DNA of 64,000 nt, from positions 156,846 to 220,845 of the forward strand of contig MNCI01008086.1 of NCBI GenBank assembly GCA_015680685.1. Direction: 5' to 3'. Within the stretch, counting starts at the first letter, position 1, and each line of letters starts with the position of its first letter. The position numbers and the translations under genes were made by a program. The notes under the pieces were generated by a model. It worked only from the letters and a program-made list of their open reading frames with translations, searched no databases and was not told where the DNA came from. Source of the DNA: Gnetum montanum (taxonomy: Eukaryota > Streptophyta > Gnetopsida > Gnetales > Gnetaceae). Shown here piece by piece: positions 57,869 to 64,000 of the stretch.

Positions 57869-58366
57869 TACACTTTTTCTTTTCAAAAACAACATAGACA
57901 AGGTGCTTTGTAGGCAAAGAAAGTTTGGAAGAAAAATGAGAGGAAACCTAAACAAAACATGATGGCTTAAGTTGCTCTCTCTACAGTCAAAACAAGGATA
58001 TGGTATATTGATAGTAGTTGTTTAAGATATATGATGGCAGATAAAACGTAATTCATACACTTTTCAAAAAAAAATTATGGAACCATCACTTTTGGAGATG
58101 ACATGGAAGCTCCTATAACACGTATTGGTACCATAGAAGGGAAAGGTAAGGGACAACCCACTATAAATAAAGTTTTCTTTGTTAAATAATTAAAACATAA
58201 TCTTCTTAGTGTTAGTCAACTTTGTGATTCAAATTTTTATGTTACTTTTTTAAAAGAAACTTGTAGAATAAAAGACTTAAGTTGAAACATTGTTATAGAA
58301 GGAACTAGAAAGGTAAATGTTTACACCACTATATTTGGAGACAATCCTAACCTTGAATCCAAGTGC
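57869..58366 (+). pseudogene. RE4 aspartic protease, degraded
   Basis: WYIDSSCLRYM near 58001-58033 corresponds to the copia protease active site WxxDSGxxxHM, with Ser in place of Gly. TFGDDM (near 58090) and the LLSVSQLCDSNF segment (near 58200) follow in order. Stops and frame changes are frequent. Confidence 0.8.
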
Positions 58367-59300
58367 TTGATCAGTAATACAAATGGTGTTCGTATGTGGC
58401 ACAGAAAGTTGGGCCACATAAACAAAGAAATTCTTGAGACTCTAGTAACAAAGGAAATGGTTCATGGACTACCCAAACTTAAAGACTTCAATTTGAACAC
58501 TTGTGAAGCATGCCAAAAGGAAAATAAAGCAAGGGTAAGGTTTGGTAAGAAAAAATATATTTCTACCTGTTGTCCCTTAGATTTACTTTACATGGATATG
58601 GTTGGTCCTTCTCAAACACTTAGTTTGGGAAAGAAAAGGTATTTTCTAACCATTGTTGATGACTACTCTCATTTTACTTAGATTGCCTTTTTATATCACA
58701 AGACTGAAGTATTCAATAATTTCTTAAGAATTTTCAATTAGATTCAGAAAAAAAAGGCTATGGTGTCAAAATCATTAGGAGTGACAATGGGGGGAATTCA
58801 AGAATGCTAAATTTGAATAATATTATAAAATGAATGATAATCTTTATCAATTCTCTGTTGTAAGGACTCCTCAACAAAATGGTGTAGCTGAAAGAAAGAA
58901 TAGCATCTTGAATGAAATGGGGAGAACTATATTGAATGACAAAAATCTTCCTTACCATTTTTGGGCTAAAGCGATTACCACTGCATGTTATGTCTCCAAC
59001 AGAGTTCTAGTGAGAAGGTTCACCTCTAAAACTCCCTATGAATTATGGACTGGTAGAAAACCTTTAGTTGGTTATATTCATATTTTTGGTTCAAAATGTT
59101 ATGTTCTTAATGATAAATATGTCTTTAAAAAATTTGATGCTAAAACAGATGAAGGCATTTTCTTAGAATACTCTTCTTTTAGTAGAGCATATAGAGTCTT
59201 CAACAAAAGAACAAATGTTGTAGAGGAAACTATAAATGTTAAAATTGATGATAGTGACATTACTTCTCCACAACCTGATGATGAAATAGTTTCCATTTAA
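58367..59300 (+). pseudogene. RE4 integrase, few lesions
   Basis: GAG-pre-integrase region MWHRKLGHINKEIL (near 58396) with zinc ligands His-His and CEACQ (near 58505). The core keeps YMDMVGP (first Asp, near 58590), IRSDNGG (second Asp, near 58774) and PQQNGVAERKN (catalytic Glu, near 58871). The C-terminal part follows with HIFGSKCYVLN and KFDAKTDEGIFL. A TAG near 58679 and a frame change around 58740-58830 separate the pieces. Confidence 0.88.
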
Positions 59301-60290
59301 AAATTATATAGTACTTCACAAGTTCAAATTAACAAAAATTCAAAATTAGATAGTGAACATGAGGATGAACATGAGGAGATATCACCAATTCTACCTAAGA
59401 TGCCTAGACATAGTAGAGCACACTCTCTCAATGATGTAATTGGAAAAGTACAAGATGGAATTCACACTAAAAGCCAAACTAAGAAAATGTATGCCTATGT
59501 AGCATATCTCTCACAACTAGAATCCAAAAACTTCAAAGAAGCAGAAGGGGAAGAAGGGTGGATTTCTGCTATGCAAGATGAACTAAATCAATTCACTAGG
59601 AATGATGTATGGAAATTGAAACTTAAACTAAACCTTCAACTAATGATTGGAACAAAATGGGATTTTAGGAATAAAATAGATAAAAATGGAAATATCATTA
59701 AAAATAAAGCTAGGCTAGTTGCAAAAGGATATAATCAACAAGAAGGAATTGACTTTGATGAAACTTTTTCTCTCATTGCTAGACTTGAATCTATTAGACT
59801 TCTTTTGGCATATGCTAGAATTAAACACATCAAGGTATATCAAATGAATGTGAAAAGTGCCTTTCTAAATGGAACTATTCAAGAAGAAGTATATGTTGAA
59901 CAACCTAAAGGATTTGTAGATCCCATTAACTCTGATCATGTTTCAAGCTGAAAAAGACTCTTTGTGGGCTCAAAAATCCTCTTAGAGCTTCGTACGAAAG
60001 ACTTTCCCAACACCTTACATCCAATGGCTTTGAAAATGGTAGGGCTAATGTCACTTTATTTCTTAAGAGAGAAGGTAATGATTTACTTATTGTTCAAATC
60101 TATGTTTATGATATTATTTTTGGTGCCACTAATGATATTCTATGCAAGAAGTTTTCAGATCTTATGCAATCAAAATTTGAAATGAGTATGATGGAAGAGA
60201 TTACCAACTTTGTTGGATTTCAAATTAATCAGCAAAAAGATGGAATCTTTATTTTTTGAACCAAGTATATTAAAGATCTACTGCTCAAAT
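59301..60290 (+). pseudogene. RE4 reverse transcriptase, degraded
   Basis: [15 protein letters not shown] (near 59545), the [19 protein letters not shown] box (near 59715), [27 protein letters not shown] in separate matches (near 59838-59920), and the catalytic YVDD box, here YVYDIIFGATND (near 60101-60136). The first Asp of the pair is Tyr, which would inactivate the enzyme. A stop near 59950 and frameshifts around 59960-60190 are present. Confidence 0.88.
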
Positions 60291-61040
60291 TCAACTTGGC
60301 AAAAGTTAAGGTAAAAAACACTCCCATGGAAACAGACTTTAAGCTCACTAAAGATGATGAAGGAAAACTAGTTAATCACAAACTTTATAGAGGTATGATA
60401 GGTAACCTACTTTATTTAACAACAAGTAGACTAGATATAGCATTAAGTGTAGAAATTAGTGCAAGATATCAAGCAAACCCAAAAGAATCCAATTTAAAGG
60501 TTGTTAAACATATTTTTCATTACCTAAAGGATACTACTAATTGGGGACTTTGGTATCCAAAGGATTCCCCATTAGATCTTGTTAGATATTGTGATGCAGA
60601 TTGGGAAGGTTATTTAGATGATTGCCAAAGAACAAGTGGAAATTACTTTTTCCTAGGAAAGAGTCTTATCTCTTGGAGAATCAAAAAATAACCTTCCACA
60701 ACATTCTCTATGGTAGAAGCTGAATACATTTCAACTAGAAGTTGTAGTGCATAAATTTTATGGATCAAAGAAATAGTTAAAGATTTAGAGGTAAATCGCA
60801 ATTTACACCAATTTATTGTGACAACAGCAGCATCATCAATATGAAAAAGAATTTGATCCAACATTCTCGTATAAAACACATCAAGACTCATCATCACTTT
60901 ATATAAGAACACACTCAACTTGGACATGTAAAGCTAGAATTTATTGGAACATAAAACTAGCTTGCAAATGCTTTCACCAAACCTCACGATGAACGACACC
61001 TCAAAGCTCTCTATAAAGACATGGGGATAGGACCTTATCC
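60291..61040 (+). pseudogene. RE4 RNase H, degraded
   Basis: MIGNLLYLTTSRLDIALSV (near 60390), the HIFHYLKDTTNWGLWYPKD region (near 60510-60560), CDADWEGYLDDCQRTSGN (near 60592), then SMVEAEYIS (near 60707), the typical end of copia Pol. Stops at 60690 and 60752 and later frame changes are present. Confidence 0.85.
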
Positions 61041-61507
61041 TATCAAGTAAGTTTTTTCCTTTAATTTCCAATAAAACATTGCTACTTTAGACTTTTAAAA
61101 CCAAAAAATAAAAATAAAAATCAAATATATATACATTATTTTTCTTTGTTTTTCTTATGCATATATTTAGGGGGAGTTCTTCTAACCCTTTTAATTATGT
61201 TCAAAAAGGAGGAGAATTTTATCTGATTTTGATATCAAGATGCATAAATGTGGTAACTTATGTGATTTGTGATAGTACTGACCTTATGGTGGTATTAATG
61301 TCTATCTTTCAAGTTTAAATACTTAATATTTGTTGCTTAACTCTTGATCATAAATGCCCTTATTCAAAATTCATAAGTATGTTCATGATTAATGAATTTT
61401 GTGCAATATTAAAGATGCATTTTTTCATAGTCTTTCACCTCTCATCATTGTTACCTCAATCGATTTTTGGGATATACTAACCCATTTTCTTGAGTTTTGG
61501 ACATCAT
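61041..61507 (+). other. RE4 3' non-coding region
   Basis: AT-rich stretch between pol and the polypurine tract; no open frame of note on the element strand. It includes GGGGGAGTTC near 61171, a possible former or secondary purine tract. Confidence 0.6.
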
Positions 61508-61522
61508 AAAAAAGGAGAATAT
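61508..61522 (+). other. RE4 polypurine tract
   Basis: AAAAAAGGAGAATAT directly before the 3' LTR start TGTTGAAATC; typical copia plus-strand primer. Confidence 0.8.
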
Positions 61523-62608
61523 TGTTGAAATCTTGGTATATCAAAATCTTAATGAAGATGGAGAAAATAGAATGTTTGTGGTGAATAATGATTTTGTAGG
61601 ACATAAACAAGAACTCCATAATGAGATTTAAGAACTCAAGAAAAAGAGATCTACAGTAAGATATTGAAATGAAGACTACATGGGCAAGATGAGAGCATGG
61701 ATGAAAACGAAGACCACAAGTCAAATGAAGATGTTCCAAGGACTACCAAGAAGGAAAATTCACAAGAGAAAGCCTCAAAAGTCAAAGCTCAAAATTTGAG
61801 AAGACATCTTTGAAAAATAGTAGATATTTATCTCCAATAGTAGATGTCTCCTTGTAGACTTCCCACTATAGACGTTCCATCTACTAGATAGACATCTCTC
61901 ATGAATTGAGGTCGATCTCAGTTAGATGTCCCAAGTTCGAAGTAGACATCTACACTAGCCATTTGGTAGAAGTTGCATGAATTCCATGGAGTTTTTGGAA
62001 ACTCCAAGGCTATAAGATGATGTCAAAATCTTGGGAATTAGGCAAACATTATTCACTCATAAGCTCCTCAATGTCCATTCTATACAATTCTATATTTTCT
62101 CCTCATTGTAACATCATTTACTTTATTGTAATTTGTACTGAGCTTCAAGTACAAGGACCTATAAATTTGGTTATATTCTTTCCTTATTCTTTTATTTCTC
62201 TCCCTATGGGATTGATGTGCCTCTTATGAGAAGGCATCCATATTGAGCTTGTTAGGATCCTATGGAATTGAGTGATTTTGCAATGTCAAAACATTCTAGA
62301 GAAAAGTTTAATTTTGTAAAGTTTATGAGATCCTTAAAACAAAATTCTAAGCTTGTTGAGACCTTGTGGGGTTGATTGGTTTCGCAATGACAAAACACTT
62401 CAGAGTAGAGCTTAGAGCTTGTACATGGTGTGGTGCCCTTCAAACCATAATTTTTAAAGAAACAAAGTTTGGATATGTGCATGGATTTTACCCTCCAAGT
62501 GTGGATGTACCAAAGCTGGGAAACCATGTAAAATTTGGTGTGTTTGTGTGGTTGGTGTAATTTTAATTGGGGAACTTATTCAATCCCCTTCGAAGTTCTT
62601 GATCCATA
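61523..62608 (+). repeat. RE4 3' LTR, 1086 bp
   Basis: Starts TGTTGAAATCTTGG and ends TTGATCCATA (terminal CA mutated to TA). Full-length pair of 56074-57160. Confidence 0.95.
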
Positions 62609-62613
62609 AGATG
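62609..62613. repeat. RE4 target-site duplication, right copy (AGATG)
   Basis: Identical to 56069-56073. Confidence 0.9.
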
Positions 62614-63164
62614 CACTGACGTAGATGCATCGACACTAACATAGGCAAGGCCTATATAAATGTGTGCACCAACATCATTAATGACATTGTAGATTCAATA
62701 GCATAGCAAAGCTCTTGTAGTTCCTTGTCTTCAAAGTTAAAATATTTTCCCTCTAAGTACCTGCAATGTGAATCAAAGAGATTGTATGATGCTTGATTTG
62801 AACACCATGTACCTAAATGCATTAGTGTGAATGACAAAAAAGTTGAGATTTCTTATATTCATTGTAGCACTTGGATTAGTTTACTTCTTTCTATTTGCAC
62901 TTTACTTTTAATGCAATTTACATTCATGATTTTAATTAATTAATATACTTAACCATAAATATGTAAGTATGACCACTTTGAACATAATGTATTTCACTTA
63001 GTAATCCTAATAGTGGACATTTTTATGCCTAGTAATAACTACATGGTAACCTATTACCATTAATACTAGTTTGGGATGTGTACAGTAAGTGGGAATGGTT
63101 ACTTCATGGTAGGATAGTTAGTTGCTAGATTAGCTAAGTAGTTAAATAATTAATCATTAAACCT
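62614..63164 (+). repeat. Ty3 LTR (subfamily B variant), right part, ends in a chimeric junction
   Basis: Continues the LTR from 56073: motifs GACGTAGATGCATCGAC, TATA GCCTATATAAATG near 62648, then R/U5 blocks shared with 28508-29246 up to CATTAAACCTT. At about 63165 it switches to subfamily-A U3 sequence instead of continuing to a TCATCA end. Confidence 0.8.
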
Positions 63165-64000
63165 TACGCGATATCGTGGCCACCTTGATATCATGTCTTC
63201 CCCTGTGATGTCGCATACGCGATATCGCGGTCTGTTGCCAAATCTATAAATAAGAGGCGACACTCCCCTTATTTCCCATCCTAGGCTAGAAGTAGGGAAA
63301 CTCTGGCAGATTGATCACTCCAAATATAGAATATTTTCCATGTGCCCGTAGTAGGAGTCCCCAAGTGAACAGATCTTTATTTGAGCAACATTGCACCTAA
63401 ACACAAGTTGTGTATGAAAATAAAGACGAGCTTTGTGGATAAACCTTGCAATGCATGGAATAGGATTTTATTACTTGTTATTTCTTACATGTCATTTCCT
63501 ACCTGTTATTTATTACCCTATAGTAGCGCAACATGAGTACGACTTGATTACGAGCATTTACGAATGTGTACGGCTAATCAAGGAATCAGCTGCTCATCGT
63601 GATTAGGTTCTCTCACCCTCAACTCCTAGAATGCGGAATGAGTACGACTTGATTACGAGCATAGAAGGATGTGTACGACTAGTTAAGGAATGGATGCTCA
63701 TTATGCTTAGGCTAGTTAAGTGCCTTGGTACGACCACTTCAAGCATGTGCGTTACGCGTGGTGATCCTAGTAACGATTAGCGTTTGGTAGCCACGGTTGC
63801 ATAGTTCAGGGTGTATACGGTAAGTGGGAATGGATGCTGATGCTAGGTAATTTAGACTTAGTTCATTAGTTAGAGTTAGTACTTAGTTTCTCAACCCTTC
63901 ATCCTTTAGCATAGAAGACATAAAACATAAAAAGATATAAAAATCATATACCTCAAACTTACTTAACCATACACCGTGACAAACACAAGTAAGTCTGGGA
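63165..64000 (+). repeat. Ty3 LTR (subfamily A), 5' end missing, runs off the window
   Basis: CGCGATATCGTGG, further GATATC/GATGTC motifs, TATA CTATAAATAAGAGGCG near 63243, AATAAAGACGAG near 63420, and U5 matching 48560-48840. The U3 start is absent and the 3' end lies beyond base 64000, so it may belong to a larger element to the right. Confidence 0.85.
63535..63715 (+). repeat. 105-bp tandem duplication inside the LTR
   Basis: GAGTACGACTTGATTACGAGCA occurs (as 20-bp matches) at 63535 and 63640, each followed by a GTGTACG-CTA-TTAAGGAAT-like segment. Other subfamily-A LTRs lack the second copy. Confidence 0.7.

Larger units (their letters stand above)
56074..62608 (+). mobile_element. RE4: Ty1/copia LTR retrotransposon, structurally complete but dead
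   Basis: Two LTRs of 1087 and 1086 bp, 5-bp duplication AGATG, initiator-Met primer site, gag, protease, integrase, RT, RNase H and polypurine tract in copia order (integrase before RT). All proteins contain stops or frameshifts. The LTRs are visibly diverged, so the insertion is not recent. It is inserted in a Ty3 LTR. Confidence 0.95.

Noticed and set aside
61425-61739. 104-codon minus-strand frame at the RE4 3' LTR
   Set aside because: Crosses the polypurine tract and LTR boundary on the non-coding strand; chance frame.

Overview
This is repeat-dominated nuclear DNA from a plant. The evidence is plant-type LTR retrotransposons (Ty3/gypsy with a tRNA-Asp primer site, Ty1/copia with an initiator-Met primer site), plant L1-like LINEs, Helitrons with a Rep and PIF1-like helicase, and one GH19 chitinase-like (CTL) gene of the land-plant cell-wall type. 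The loose, heavily nested and decayed repeats suggest a large genome such as a gymnosperm, but that is a weak inference. The sequence is a draft: there are N runs at 30986-31950 and 42404-42815, and a single N at 17575.

Layout. 1-2815: decayed Helitron-1 (minus), cut by the window edge, with AT-rich tandem repeats behind it. 3603-3955: an unidentified frameshifted coding fragment. 4622-13995: RE1, a Ty3/gypsy element (minus) with a truncated 3' LTR. 13996-14022: 27 bp of LINE-A. 14023-23691: RE2, a second Ty3 element of the same kind (minus), with target-site duplication ATTAC. 23697-29440: the rest of LINE-A (minus), interrupted by SINE-like and TRIM-like sequence and by a solo LTR with duplication CATAG. 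29965-35275: LINE-B (plus), the best-preserved LINE. 35700-38950: the only gene that looks functional, a two-exon CTL gene (plus) with a GC-richer promoter. 40056-40264: a foldback MITE-like repeat. 40252-55986: Helitron-2 (minus), split by LINE-C (41343-51160, minus, 5'-truncated), which is itself split by RE3 (42019-48972, plus), a Ty3 element lacking RT, RNase H and integrase. 55987-63164: part of a Ty3 LTR split by RE4, a complete but dead Ty1/copia element (56074-62608, duplication AGATG). 63165-64000: part of another Ty3 LTR.

Apart from the CTL gene, all coding sequence belongs to mobile elements and carries stops or frameshifts. The nesting gives a relative order: Helitron-2 before LINE-C before RE3, LINE-A before RE2 and the solo LTR, and the 55987 LTR before RE4. 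No new type of biological system is evident. The least expected signals are short iterated palindrome-like motifs in the U3 regions of several unrelated LTR families, an RT/integrase-less Ty3 derivative, two same-family Ty3 insertions 27 bp apart in one LINE, and a chimeric LTR junction.
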